A DNA stretch of 48,803 bases from H17-190 sp034435615 (GTDB lineage: Bacteria > Chloroflexota > Dehalococcoidia > SM23-28-2 > HRBIN24): assembly GCA_034435615.1 (NCBI GenBank), contig DAOTWZ010000038.1, positions 1-48,803 on the forward strand. Direction: 5' to 3'. Below, one piece after another: positions 8,500 through 17,903 of this stretch. How positions within the stretch are numbered: the first letter of the stretch is position 1; every line of letters begins with the position of its first letter. The translations under genes were made by a program, and so were the position numbers. The notes beneath the pieces were generated by a model. That model saw only the letters and a list, made by a program, of their open reading frames with translations, searched no databases and was not told the origin of the DNA.

Positions 8500-8526
8500 C
8501 TGCTAGCCTAGCAGGTGGGTATTATA
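8500..8526 (-). promoter_or_regulatory. Divergent promoter with perfect TATAAT and a 15-bp palindrome
   Basis: Bases 8521-8526 read TATAAT on the minus strand, placing a minus-strand transcript start near 8514. The overlapping plus-strand TATTAT (8519-8524) could serve the YfhO-like gene. CTGCTAGCCTAGCAG (8500-8514) is a perfect dyad with 7-bp arms around a central C, exactly where the minus-strand transcript would begin. It is operator-like or forms a 5' hairpin. No good -35 box is visible for either direction. Confidence 0.45.
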
Positions 8527-8557
8527 CCACGCAGACTGAGGCAAAAGGACACGGCAG

Positions 8558-11071
8558 GTGTTCCTCCCCAGGTTGTCTGCGAACAGGCGCACCGACGTGC
8601 TCTGCGTCCTGGTCATCTTCCTCTTCGCTGCCGTTCCCTTCTGGCCCTTCATACTCCAAGGCAAAGCTTTTCTTCCCATCGATATCCTGCTCAACCTCCC
8701 TCCCTGGGCCGAGGAGGGCAGGACGACGTCCGTATACAACCCCACTCACTCCGATGCCATAAGGGTCTACTACCCTTGGTTGGACTTCGCCCACGATGTG
8801 GTGAGAGATGGCGTATTGCCTCTCTGGAACCCCTACCTATTTTCGGGTGTACCCCACCTGGCCAACAGCTTGACAAGCACTCTTTATCCCTTGGCGTGGG
8901 CCTTTTTCGTCCTCCCGGTATGGGTGGCCTACAGCCTTCTGGGGCTCGCCCATTTCTTCCTGGCAGGGCTTTTCATGTACCTATACTTGCGAAAGATCCA
9001 CCTACATGCTGGTGCCGCTCTTTTCGGGGCTCTCGCCTTCATGTTCAATGGCTTTTTCGTCGCCTGGATGGAGATCTGGAGTCTGGTGGCCACAGGGATT
9101 TGGCTGCCGGCGATCCTTCTGCTGACGGAACAGGTAGTGACTACCCGGCGGGTCCCCTGGGGGGTGTTGCTGGCAATAACCCTGGCGGTGCCTATCTATG
9201 CTGGGCATGCTCAGGTCGCCTTCTATGTGTTCCTAGGATCGGCCGCCTACTGGGTGTTGCGGTCGGGGAGCGAGGTATGGAGATCGCCCTCGGAAAAGCG
9301 TCTGCGAGCTGGCATCGCATACCTCGCTCTCAGTGTTCTGGTCTGGGGGACTGTGCCGCTACTGGCAGCGGCACAGTGGCTCCCGTCTTGGGAGTTGTCA
9401 CAATACATCGGCCGGCAGAGGGAAGGCCCGGAGGTGATGGCGGCCTCACAGCTTGCGCTTCGGCACCTGGCCGTGTTCCTCTTCCCGGACTCGCTGGGCA
9501 ACCCTGTGGACGGCGTCTGGTGGGGACGGCACAACTATGCAGAGACGCAGCTCTTCGTAGGGGTGTGGCCTCTCGCGTTAGGGGCTGTGGCCATCGCTAG
9601 CAGGCGAGACAAGTATACTTGGTTCTTCTTGGCCTTGTCTTTATTCGCGCTGGGCATCATGTTCAATGTGCATCCTATCAGCGACTTCTTCTACCGATAT
9701 ATACCCTTCGCTGATAGGTTCCGAGCGCATGCCCGTATCATCTATCTACTCGATACGTCGCTGTCAGTGCTGGGGGCCCTCGGACTCGATCACTTGCTTG
9801 GCAACCGTAGGTGGAAAGCGAGGGCCGGGCTGTGGTCAGGGATAGCAGCCGTGATTACGGTGGCGCTGCTGCTGTTCAGCCTGCTGTCCCGTGAGTTGAT
9901 GAGCATTGATTGGGGCCGGCTCATAGGTCGAACGTTTTTTGATAGCTTGCCGGGGGGCTGGACCCACGACGACCTCTGGTGGTATCTGTGGCGCCAGGCT
10001 CTGCGCTTCGCTGTGGTGGTCGCTTTGGGGGCCGCGGCGCTGGTGCTGGCATGGCGGCGGCCTGCCGCGACGGGGATAGCGTTGGCTGTTCTGGTAGCGG
10101 TGACCGGTGGAGACTTGGCCTACGGAGCGTCCCGTTACGCTACCTTCAACGATCCCTCGTTGCTGGATGTGAAGCCTCGCATCGTCGCTGCTATGGAGAG
10201 GGACGGCGACTTGTTCCGGATCGCCCGTTACGTAGGGACCTTCCTGATATTCACTCAGAACTACCCTTCTGTATATGGCCTGTATGATACTCAGGGCTCG
10301 TCCTCCTATGTTCTGACGTCCTATCTCGAATTCTTGGGCCTTACCAGGCCACAAGGCATCGCAGCCAATGAGGCCGAGAATGTGCAGGAGATGCCCAAGC
10401 TGAAATCGAAGCTTATCGACCTGATGAACGTGAAGTATGTAGTGACCACGCAAGAGATCCATGACCCCGAGTTCGTGCCGGTGGAGACATCGGGGAATAC
10501 CAAGCTGTATCTGAACAGGGACTGGCTGCCCAGGGCTTTCGTGGTCTACCGAAAGGAGGTGGTTCCTGAGAAGGAGCGAGCGTTGACGAAACTGACCAGC
10601 CAGGACTTCGACCCCTCGCAGGTGGTTCTCCTGCAGCGAGACAGCCAACCCTTTGGCAGGAGCGGGCCGCCGGGTCCTGCCCAGGTGCGCATCGCCTCTT
10701 ATGAGCCGAACGCTGTGGCGGTAGAGGTCACGTTGCCCCAGGATGGCTACTTGGTCCTGAGCGACAGCTATTATCCTGGATGGAATGCGTATGTGGATGG
10801 CGAAAGAGCGGAGGTATTGAGGGCATACCATACCTTCAGAGCTGTCCACCTGCGGCCTGGGCGCCACCTGGTGCAGTTCAAGTATGAACCGTACTCCTTC
10901 TTCACCGGATCCGTGTTGAGTTCCGGCTCGCTGGTGACGTTGGCGCTTGGTCTTGTGTTAAGACAGCTTTGGACTCACATAAGGCGGGCGGGAGCTGGAG
11001 TTATCGGTACTCTCACTGGCAACAGGACTCGGCCGTGGCGTCATCTACGGGTGAAGGGGACGTTCAGGTGA
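8558..11071 (+). CDS. YfhO-family polytopic membrane protein
   Basis: An 837-residue integral membrane protein that starts at GTG 8558 with AAAGGA about ten bases upstream. It has roughly a dozen hydrophobic helices, an early acidic/aromatic loop (PPWAEEG, YYPWLDFAHDVVRDG, LPLWNPYLFSGVPHLANS) and a C-terminal soluble part with YYPGWNAYVDGE, which is the hallmark of the YfhO family. YfhO of Gram-positive bacteria is a GT-C-type protein involved in glycosylating lipoteichoic acid; the acceptor here is unknown. Base composition is visibly less GC-rich than in flanking genes, which may reflect separate acquisition. The following GT-C gene starts five bases after its stop, so the two are probably cotranscribed. 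Confidence 0.85.
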   Translation: MFLPRLSANRRTDVLCVLVIFLFAAVPFWPFILQGKAFLPIDILLNLPPWAEEGRTTSVYNPTHSDAIRVYYPWLDFAHDVVRDGVLPLWNPYLFSGVPHLANSLTSTLYPLAWAFFVLPVWVAYSLLGLAHFFLAGLFMYLYLRKIHLHAGAALFGALAFMFNGFFVAWMEIWSLVATGIWLPAILLLTEQVVTTRRVPWGVLLAITLAVPIYAGHAQVAFYVFLGSAAYWVLRSGSEVWRSPSEKRLRAGIAYLALSVLVWGTVPLLAAAQWLPSWELSQYIGRQREGPEVMAASQLALRHLAVFLFPDSLGNPVDGVWWGRHNYAETQLFVGVWPLALGAVAIASRRDKYTWFFLALSLFALGIMFNVHPISDFFYRYIPFADRFRAHARIIYLLDTSLSVLGALGLDHLLGNRRWKARAGLWSGIAAVITVALLLFSLLSRELMSIDWGRLIGRTFFDSLPGGWTHDDLWWYLWRQALRFAVVVALGAAALVLAWRRPAATGIALAVLVAVTGGDLAYGASRYATFNDPSLLDVKPRIVAAMERDGDLFRIARYVGTFLIFTQNYPSVYGLYDTQGSSSYVLTSYLEFLGLTRPQGIAANEAENVQEMPKLKSKLIDLMNVKYVVTTQEIHDPEFVPVETSGNTKLYLNRDWLPRAFVVYRKEVVPEKERALTKLTSQDFDPSQVVLLQRDSQPFGRSGPPGPAQVRIASYEPNAVAVEVTLPQDGYLVLSDSYYPGWNAYVDGERAEVLRAYHTFRAVHLRPGRHLVQFKYEPYSFFTGSVLSSGSLVTLALGLVLRQLWTHIRRAGAGVIGTLTGNRTRPWRHLRVKGTFR

Positions 11072-11075
11072 CGGG

Positions 11076-12413
11076 GTGTCAGACGGAACGATGAAATTCT
11101 TGCGCGAGCAGGCGAGTGCCAGATCTGGGGTTCTAGTTCTCCCCGTCCTGATGGTCTTTTTGCTAATCGCATCGCTGTACAACGCTCGAGTCCCCGTCTA
11201 CGAAACGCCGGACGAGCCGTCACACGTCGCTTACGTGGACTCCCTGCAACGTACAGGCCGCATCCCGGACATCAATGGCCTCACTTACCAGGCCTGGCAG
11301 CCTCCCCTCTACCACGCTGTGGGTGCTGGTGTGCTGAAGGTCCTTGGCTTGGAGCCACCCCTGGCTCCGGTGACAGCCAACCCCAAGTTCCCCAACGAGG
11401 ACAAGAGGGCCTTCATCACGCCACCTGGCGATTCTTTTCCCTACCGCGGCCAGATACTGAGCATACACGTGTTGAGGGCCCTCAGCGCCGTGTTCGGCCT
11501 GGGAACCGTCGTCTTCGTCTACTTGACGGCCGAGTTGCTCTTCCCGCAGCGTCGTCTCCTGGTCTGGACGGCCACGGCGGTGGCTGCCCTGTTGCCCCAG
11601 TTCCTGTTCATCAGCGCCGCCGTCAGCAACGACACAGCAGCCGCCTTCTTCGCGGCGGCCACGGTCTATTTCGGCCTCCGGTTCCTGCGCTCTGGAGACT
11701 GGCGGCCCCTTCTCGTGGCATCGCTTCTGGGCTCGCTGGCAGCCCTGAGCAAGGCCTCGGCAGCCCTCGCTCTCCTGGTGCCGGCCGTCGCCCTGCTGGT
11801 GCGGCCCATGCCATGGCCCCGGCGATTCGCCGCTGCCTTCATGCTGGCCGCCTTGCCTCTTCTGATGGCGGGATGGTTCTACTACAGGAACTACGCCATA
11901 GGGGGTGATCTGTCAGCCACCGAAGCGCTACGCGAGGCAGGAGGGATCTGCTGCCCCAGCTCCCTGACCGATCCGATGTACAGAGAGATCTTCTTCGGGC
12001 CGCTGAGACGCTCATACTGGTTCGCCGGCGGATGGTTCAATATCTGGTTGCCAGCCGTGGTCTATGACTTCATAGACCTCGTAACCGGGATAGCGCTGGG
12101 AGGACTGGTGTTCCTCTTTGTAAGAAGAGGCCTGACGCCATTCCAGCGATGCTCTCTATCGCTCATGGCCCTGTTGCCACTGGCCACCTTGGCCGGGATT
12201 TTCTATCACTCGGTCACGCTCAGCTTTCAGACGCAGGGGAGGCACCTGTTCGTGGCGCAGCCTGCCCTGGTGCTCTACCTGGTGTTGGGGCTGGCGACGG
12301 TGCTCTCGCCCAGGGAGGGACGGGACTCGCCCCTTCTCCTGCTGTTTCCCCTGTGCCTTCTGGGGCTGAACGCGGGTATACTGTGGATTACCCTGCCAGC
12401 GGCGTACGGGTAG
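11076..12413 (+). CDS. GT-C membrane glycosyltransferase (GT39/DUF2142-like)
   Basis: A 445-residue membrane protein with an N-terminal helix followed by YETPDEPSHVAYVDSLQ, the acidic first extracytoplasmic loop typical of GT-C enzymes that use polyprenyl-phosphate sugars, then WQPPLYHAVGAGVL and about ten further helices. Starts at GTG 11076 or ATG 11091 are both possible. It probably transfers a sugar from a lipid-linked donor on the outer face of the cytoplasmic membrane. It follows the YfhO-like gene closely and converges on the large methyltransferase-glycosyltransferase gene with 29 bases between stops. Exact family placement is uncertain. Confidence 0.78.
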   Translation: MSDGTMKFLREQASARSGVLVLPVLMVFLLIASLYNARVPVYETPDEPSHVAYVDSLQRTGRIPDINGLTYQAWQPPLYHAVGAGVLKVLGLEPPLAPVTANPKFPNEDKRAFITPPGDSFPYRGQILSIHVLRALSAVFGLGTVVFVYLTAELLFPQRRLLVWTATAVAALLPQFLFISAAVSNDTAAAFFAAATVYFGLRFLRSGDWRPLLVASLLGSLAALSKASAALALLVPAVALLVRPMPWPRRFAAAFMLAALPLLMAGWFYYRNYAIGGDLSATEALREAGGICCPSSLTDPMYREIFFGPLRRSYWFAGGWFNIWLPAVVYDFIDLVTGIALGGLVFLFVRRGLTPFQRCSLSLMALLPLATLAGIFYHSVTLSFQTQGRHLFVAQPALVLYLVLGLATVLSPREGRDSPLLLLFPLCLLGLNAGILWITLPAAYG

Positions 12414-12442
12414 CCGGTACGGGAAGCTCCAGGACGCTCCCC

Positions 12443-15277
12443 TCAGTCGATGCGTATCGTGTACGGCACCTTGTCCGACAGGTTGGGGTTGTAGTAGGGG
12501 TCGCGGTACTGGCCGGGCTCGCCCCAGCGCCGGCGGAAGTAGAGCTCCTCGTCCCAGGGGTGGAGCTTCCCCCTGGTGGCACTCTCGTGGTGATAGAGGA
12601 GGGCGTAAGGCGTATAGACTATCAGGTAGCCCTTTTCCCGCGCCCGCAGGCAGAGGTCGACGTCATTGAAGGCGACGGCCAGCGCCTCGTCGAACCCTCC
12701 CAGCTCCTCGAATACCTGACGGCGCATCATCATGCAGGCCGCCGTCACGGCGCTCACGTTGCGCACCAACTGGCCGAGCCCGAAGTAGCCCCGGGTGTCC
12801 ACGTTCTCACATGAGCCGCCGCCTACTCCCATGACGATGCCCTCGTGCTGGGGCGTCCCGTCGGGGTAGAGGAGGCGGGCGCCGACGGCAGCTACCTCGG
12901 GGCGCTGGGCGTGCTCGAGCATCGCCTCCAGCCACTCCTCCGAGATCACCTCGATGTCGTCGTTGAGGAAAACCAGGTACTCGCCGCGGCTGAGGCTGGC
13001 CCCCCAGTTGCACATTCTGGAGAAGTTGAAGGGCTGGGTATAGTCGTGAAGAGGGTAGCCGAGGCGGGACAGGGCCTCATGGGACCACTCCGCCTTCTCT
13101 CCCAGGTGATGGTGAACTATGAGCAGTTCATAGTTGGTATAGCGGGTCCGCTGGGTTATGCTGCGCAGGCAGGGGAGGGCCAGCTCCATCCGGTCTTTGG
13201 TGAGGAAGATGAGGCTCACCAGGGGTTGGCCCCGGATGCGGTAGCGGACGCGGTACGTGGTGGGGAAGGGGCCGTCCTCCACCTCGGCGTCGATGCCGCG
13301 GCGGGCCATGGCGTCCCTGAGGGCCTGCTTGGAGGCGTCCGCCGCTCTTGGCTTGGCCCTGGCATCGGCGGCCCCGGAGCCCGGGATCATGCGCCAAGTG
13401 TAGAGGGGCCAGGCGATGTGGGCGATGCGGTCCGTCCGCTCGCTGACTCGCAGCACCAGATCGTGGTCCTGGGAGAAATCGCACTCGCTGCGCAGGCCGC
13501 CCACCTCGTCCACCAGGCGCTTTCGGTAGACGGCGAAGTGGCAGACGTAGTTGGCGCAGAGGACCAGGTCCGGCGACCAGTCGGGCTTGAAAAAGACCTG
13601 CCCCAGACGGCCATCAGGGAGGCGCTTGTCCTCGTCGCTGTAGATCATGTCCAGGTCCGGACGCTCGTTCAGGAGCTTGACCACGTAATAGAGGGCATCC
13701 GGCTTCAGTTCGTCGTCGTGGTCCAGGAATCCCACGAACTCGCCCGTGGCCAGGGTAAGGGCGGCGTTGGAGGCGGCCGAGATCCCCTGGTTGCGCTCCA
13801 GGCGGGTGACCTTTATGCGCTGGTCCAGCCGCCGGTACTCCTCCAGCACCTGGAGGGTCTCCGGCCGGGTGGAGCCATCGTCCCCTATACAGAGCTCCCA
13901 GTTGTCGTAGAGCTGCCCCCTGACCGATTCGATGGCCTCCTGCAGGAGCTTGGCCTCGCCGTTGTATACGGGCATGATGATGCTGATCTTGGGCCGGTAA
14001 GGGAAGGCGGCGGCCTCCTCTCGCATCTCGCGGATGCGGCGCGGGGTGAGGGCGTGGTTGCGGAGCCATATCTGGTACTGCTCATCCAGGGAGAGCTGGC
14101 CCATCTGCTGGCTACGCACCTGCTGGTCCAGCCTGGGGGCCCAGCGCCACACCTGCGGCGCCTTCAGGACGAGACCTGTCCAGCCCCGAGTGGCTACCAC
14201 ATCGGCCGCCCGGCGCGCGGCCATCAGGGGGATCCGACGCCGGGAGCCCGGCGGCGCCAGGCGGTTTATGGCGCGCCTTGCCCGCTCCAGCATGCGGTAG
14301 CCCAGAGAGCTGGTGACCAGGTGCAGTTGCATCTGGAGCTGCCGCAGCTGCACCTCCGTCTCGGAAAGGGTGGCCTTGACCTGGCGCAGCTCTTCCAGTA
14401 GATAGGTCCGCTCTTGGGAGGACCGTTGTTGCTCCTCGGCGAGCTGGCGACGCAGGGCGTCACGCTCCCGGTGCAGGGTGCTCAGCTCCTCGTCCCGCTG
14501 CTCCAGGGTTCTCCTGACCTCCGCCAGGGCGATTCGCTCAGCCTCCAGCTCTCCCTTGAGGCGCCTCAGCTCCACCTCCAGGGACAGGCGCTGGCCCAAC
14601 AGGTGGAAGAGGCGGCGGAGCTGTACCGTCGTCTCTTCGGTAGCCTCCAGGAAGGGCGAGAGGGTGTGGGGCGGCTCCTCCCCCACCGCCGCCAGGCCCA
14701 GCCCGTGGCCGTGGTGGAACTCGAAATGCGGGTACCGCCCCTTCAACTCCTCCCAGAGCCTCCAGACGCCGAAATCGTTCTCGCGGACGTTGATGTCGTG
14801 GAGGAGGACGACACCGCGCCGGCTCAGCTTGGGGAGCCAGGTCTCGAAGTCGTGCTTCACCGTCTCGTAGGTGTGATAGCCATCTATGTGAAGGAGGTCT
14901 ATGGAGCCGTCCGGGAAGTGCTGGACCGCATCGTCGAAGGTGGACTGGACCAGGCGCGAGAAGTCGGAATAGAGCGGGTCGTGGTGGGCGCGCAGGTCGG
15001 CCAGCACCTCCGGGCCGTAGAAGCCCGTCTGGGGGTCGCCCTGCCAGGTATCGATGGCGTAGCAGCGAGAGGGAAGCCCCAGCTCCTGGACGGCCTGGCA
15101 GAAGGCGCAGTAGGAGTCGCCGTAGAAGGTGCCCAGCTCGACGATGACATCGGGGCGCAGGGCGTCCACCAGGAACATGGCGAAGGGGATGTGCTGGTGC
15201 CACGAGGAGAACGGGGTCAGCCTCCTCGGCATGGCGAAGAGAATGGGGTGGTCTAGGGGGCTGAACTTATTCGTCAT
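12443..15277 (-). CDS. Trimodular methyltransferase / coiled coil / two GT2 domains
   Basis: The 944-residue soluble protein has four visible segments. Residues about 40-200 are a Methyltransf_24-like class I methyltransferase (VIVELGTFYGDSY, YAIDTW, IDLLHIDGYHTYETV, GVVLLHDI). Residues about 225-320 are a continuous charged coiled coil. Residues 430-640 are a GT2 domain (ISIIMPVYNGE, GDDGS, FLDHDDE). Residues 685-905 are a second GT2 domain (VSLIFLTKDR, FLNDDIEV, GGFDEALAVAFNDVDLCLRA). In the second GT2 the segment ELLIVHHHLGEK lacks the aspartate normally found after the beta strand. Tandem GT2 proteins build repeating glycans; a linked methyltransferase suggests modification or capping of the chain. 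It is the last gene of the minus-strand series, 172 bases downstream of the GT-C gene. Confidence 0.88.
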   Translation of the reverse strand: MTNKFSPLDHPILFAMPRRLTPFSSWHQHIPFAMFLVDALRPDVIVELGTFYGDSYCAFCQAVQELGLPSRCYAIDTWQGDPQTGFYGPEVLADLRAHHDPLYSDFSRLVQSTFDDAVQHFPDGSIDLLHIDGYHTYETVKHDFETWLPKLSRRGVVLLHDINVRENDFGVWRLWEELKGRYPHFEFHHGHGLGLAAVGEEPPHTLSPFLEATEETTVQLRRLFHLLGQRLSLEVELRRLKGELEAERIALAEVRRTLEQRDEELSTLHRERDALRRQLAEEQQRSSQERTYLLEELRQVKATLSETEVQLRQLQMQLHLVTSSLGYRMLERARRAINRLAPPGSRRRIPLMAARRAADVVATRGWTGLVLKAPQVWRWAPRLDQQVRSQQMGQLSLDEQYQIWLRNHALTPRRIREMREEAAAFPYRPKISIIMPVYNGEAKLLQEAIESVRGQLYDNWELCIGDDGSTRPETLQVLEEYRRLDQRIKVTRLERNQGISAASNAALTLATGEFVGFLDHDDELKPDALYYVVKLLNERPDLDMIYSDEDKRLPDGRLGQVFFKPDWSPDLVLCANYVCHFAVYRKRLVDEVGGLRSECDFSQDHDLVLRVSERTDRIAHIAWPLYTWRMIPGSGAADARAKPRAADASKQALRDAMARRGIDAEVEDGPFPTTYRVRYRIRGQPLVSLIFLTKDRMELALPCLRSITQRTRYTNYELLIVHHHLGEKAEWSHEALSRLGYPLHDYTQPFNFSRMCNWGASLSRGEYLVFLNDDIEVISEEWLEAMLEHAQRPEVAAVGARLLYPDGTPQHEGIVMGVGGGSCENVDTRGYFGLGQLVRNVSAVTAACMMMRRQVFEELGGFDEALAVAFNDVDLCLRAREKGYLIVYTPYALLYHHESATRGKLHPWDEELYFRRRWGEPGQYRDPYYNPNLSDKVPYTIRID

Positions 15278-15449
15278 CTAGCTGGTCGCCTCCCGGTACG
15301 ATGTGGGCCGGTGCAGACCACAGAACGTTGTCCGCACTCCACACACCCTCCAGTTTATAGGAACGTAGCACGACGGTGGATGGCATCGGCCTTGGGTTGC
15401 CTGGGAGAGAGCCAGCCCTGGCGGTCGCCTGGGGCGGTGAGCCGCGCCA

Positions 15450-17903
15450 TCAGATGGGCCCGGCCAGGAGGAGGGGCAGCCAGCCCAGGAGGAGGGCTCC
15501 CCCCACCAGCCTGTCCAGGACGGCCGGGCCCGGCCACAGGCGCCGGGCCAGCCGCCAGAAGAGCCAGACGAGGACGGCCATGTGGGCGTAGGCGGTCAGG
15601 GTCAGGAACCAGTCCACCTGGCGCAGCTCCCAGAAGGCGTGGGCCACAGGGTTGTAGCTGGGGTGAAGGAGCGGCGCCTGCGTGGGCACCATACTGACGA
15701 AGCTGGCGGCGAGGCCACCGAACACCAGAGCGGAAGTGCCGATGGTGATGGTCGCCAGGGCCACACAGAGGGAAGGCAGCCCGACGACAGGCAGCGCCAG
15801 CACCAGGAGAGGGACCAGCAGGACCATGTGGTGATTGGCCAGCCCTGTCCGGAGCAGGAGGAAAGACATCAGCCCCAGCCCTACCAGGTACACCCATAGC
15901 TGGCCCTCCCTGGCCATCTCCCTCCTGAACCAGACGAGGACTGCCAGGGCGGCCAGCACGAGCCCGGAGAGCACGGTGCTCACCACGGCGTAGGACAGAG
16001 GCCCTATCAGGGGCGCCGACGAAGGAAAGAGCACCCGTCTGCTGCCCTGGACGGCCTCCGTGAAGGGGCTCACCAGTACCCAGATATCGGGCATATAGAG
16101 GGAGAGGAGCGTCTGAGACCCCTCGCCCAGCCCCGTCGGGGTCTGTCGCTGCAGGACCAGCAGCCAGTGATCGACGGCGAAGGCGGGCGACATCTTCAAG
16201 ACGAAGGGGGCCAGCAGGACGTACACCGTCAGCACCGCCCAGGCCGCCCCTATCAGATTGCGCCCCAACGGGAAGCGTCGCAGCATCACGACTCCCAACA
16301 GGAGGGCCACTGGCAGGAGCTGGGGCCGGGTGAGACCGGTGAGGCCGACAGCCAGCCAGGCCGGGAATATGTCACCCCTCAGGACGAAAAGCATCGCCAG
16401 GAGGGGGAAGAAGACGCTCACCACGTGAGTGGTGCCCCAGACGGCGCTGACGAGCCAGACCAGAGGGTTGAAAAGGAAAAGAGCGGCAGCCAGGGCTGCC
16501 CATCGCTCGTCCAGGCCCAACCGGCGGGCGATGAGGTAGATGAGCAGGGAGTCAGCCAGGAGGAATAGGAGGATAGCCCCCTTCATAATGGAGCCTGGCA
16601 GGCCCCACACGCCGCTCTGCCAGCTAGTCGGCTCCGTCAGGAACAGCTTGTACAGCCAGCCGACGGCCGTGAAGAAGTAGGCCATGACCGGTCCGTAGGG
16701 ATGAGGGGTAGCCTCCAGGGGCTGGCCATCCCATATCTCTGCCGGCGTGACGAAGCGGGGCAGGCGGTATATGTCCAGGACGTCGTAGCGGGCGCCCACG
16801 TAGGCCCAGAGCTTGGCCCCGTAGAAATCATAGGAGTGGTAGCCCAGGTTGAAGAGGAGGACGTTGGCCACCACCGCCGCCACCAGCGCCATCGCCGCGG
16901 CCAGCAGACGCGGCCACCGCTCTATGACGATGGGCTGGCCGCCCCGGACGGTAACGAGGCCACTGCGCAGCGCAGCCAGAAGCCCGCCTCTGGCCCGCCA
17001 GACCCACAGCCCTCCCTGTAGCGCCAGGAGGGAGAGCGCCCCCGCCAGGGCGAAGGCGCTCAGGGCCGTGGCGCGGAGATCCCTCACCCTGGCAGCGAAC
17101 CAGTCCTGTGCGGGGACGGCCAGCTCGTAATCGGTCACCTCGGATATGGCTATGCCTCTCCCCCTGGACAGGGCCGATAGCTGGAAGGCCACCGGCGCTG
17201 GCAGGAAGAGGCCCGGCATCTCGTCCCGGGTTATGGTGGCCTGCCAGACCTCGCTTTCTCCCTGCACCGACACCCTGGCCAGGCCGGCCCGCCGGTCCAT
17301 GGAGAATGTCATGCGGTAGGGCTGGTCAGGCTGGTAGGTGCCCAGGGCCTCGCTCTTGAGGATTCTACGGCTGGCGGCGTCCCGGGCCTGGACGGTCACC
17401 TCGTAGGCGGGGGGCGGGCCGAAGCGCACCAGGTAGGCCAGAGAGCCACGGGCCTGCCAGAAACCCAGGACGAGGGGCTCGGTATCGGCCTCGGCCCGGT
17501 GGACGGTGGCCCGCAGGGCTACCTGGTAGTCGACGCTGCTGGCCACCGGGTAGGCGAGGGGGTCGGAGCCGGGCAGCGCCACCAGTCGCATGCCCTGGGG
17601 CCCTATCTCCACATGGCCGCTACCGGGGAGGGAGGAGCGGCCGGCCCGGTAGACCAGGTTGGGGTCGAACCCGTAGTAGATGGCGTCATAGGCGGGGCGC
17701 TGCCAGAAGTCCACAGGAAGGACCATGAGGACGACGGCCACGCTGGCCAGGACGAGCGCTCCCCACCTGAGGACGCCCTCCAGCCGGTCCGTCCAGGGAG
17801 GGGGCGCTGGCGGCCCGGCCCGGACCGGGGCAGCGAGCGCCCGGCCGGGCCGCGGCACCCCTCCCGCAGGCCCCCTCCATCCGCGGCCGGGACGCGCCGT
17901 CAT
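15450..17903 (-). CDS. GT-C-type membrane glycosyltransferase with lectin-like ectodomain
   Basis: An 817-residue protein. After a basic, proline-rich cytoplasmic N terminus and one helix (about 48-68), residues about 70-275 form a soluble beta-rich region (YLVRFGPPPAYEVTVQ, PYRMTFSMDRRAGLARVSV) that resembles a concanavalin/LamG-like carbohydrate-binding fold. The rest is ten or more helices with YHSYDFYGAKLWAYVGARYD and PHPYGPVMAYFF, like GT-C mannosyltransferases of the GT87/DUF2029 kind. It likely uses a polyprenyl-linked sugar outside the membrane. Its start overlaps the sulfotransferase stop by four bases, so both are coupled. Donor and acceptor are unknown, and the ectodomain fold is inferred from pattern only. 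Confidence 0.75.
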   Translation of the reverse strand: MTARPGRGWRGPAGGVPRPGRALAAPVRAGPPAPPPWTDRLEGVLRWGALVLASVAVVLMVLPVDFWQRPAYDAIYYGFDPNLVYRAGRSSLPGSGHVEIGPQGMRLVALPGSDPLAYPVASSVDYQVALRATVHRAEADTEPLVLGFWQARGSLAYLVRFGPPPAYEVTVQARDAASRRILKSEALGTYQPDQPYRMTFSMDRRAGLARVSVQGESEVWQATITRDEMPGLFLPAPVAFQLSALSRGRGIAISEVTDYELAVPAQDWFAARVRDLRATALSAFALAGALSLLALQGGLWVWRARGGLLAALRSGLVTVRGGQPIVIERWPRLLAAAMALVAAVVANVLLFNLGYHSYDFYGAKLWAYVGARYDVLDIYRLPRFVTPAEIWDGQPLEATPHPYGPVMAYFFTAVGWLYKLFLTEPTSWQSGVWGLPGSIMKGAILLFLLADSLLIYLIARRLGLDERWAALAAALFLFNPLVWLVSAVWGTTHVVSVFFPLLAMLFVLRGDIFPAWLAVGLTGLTRPQLLPVALLLGVVMLRRFPLGRNLIGAAWAVLTVYVLLAPFVLKMSPAFAVDHWLLVLQRQTPTGLGEGSQTLLSLYMPDIWVLVSPFTEAVQGSRRVLFPSSAPLIGPLSYAVVSTVLSGLVLAALAVLVWFRREMAREGQLWVYLVGLGLMSFLLLRTGLANHHMVLLVPLLVLALPVVGLPSLCVALATITIGTSALVFGGLAASFVSMVPTQAPLLHPSYNPVAHAFWELRQVDWFLTLTAYAHMAVLVWLFWRLARRLWPGPAVLDRLVGGALLLGWLPLLLAGPI

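Noticed and set aside
12845..14401. A 518-codon open frame on the plus strand
   Set aside because: It is antisense to the methyltransferase-GT2 gene, has Val/Gly/His-rich composition typical of high-GC shadows, and no ribosome site or family motif.
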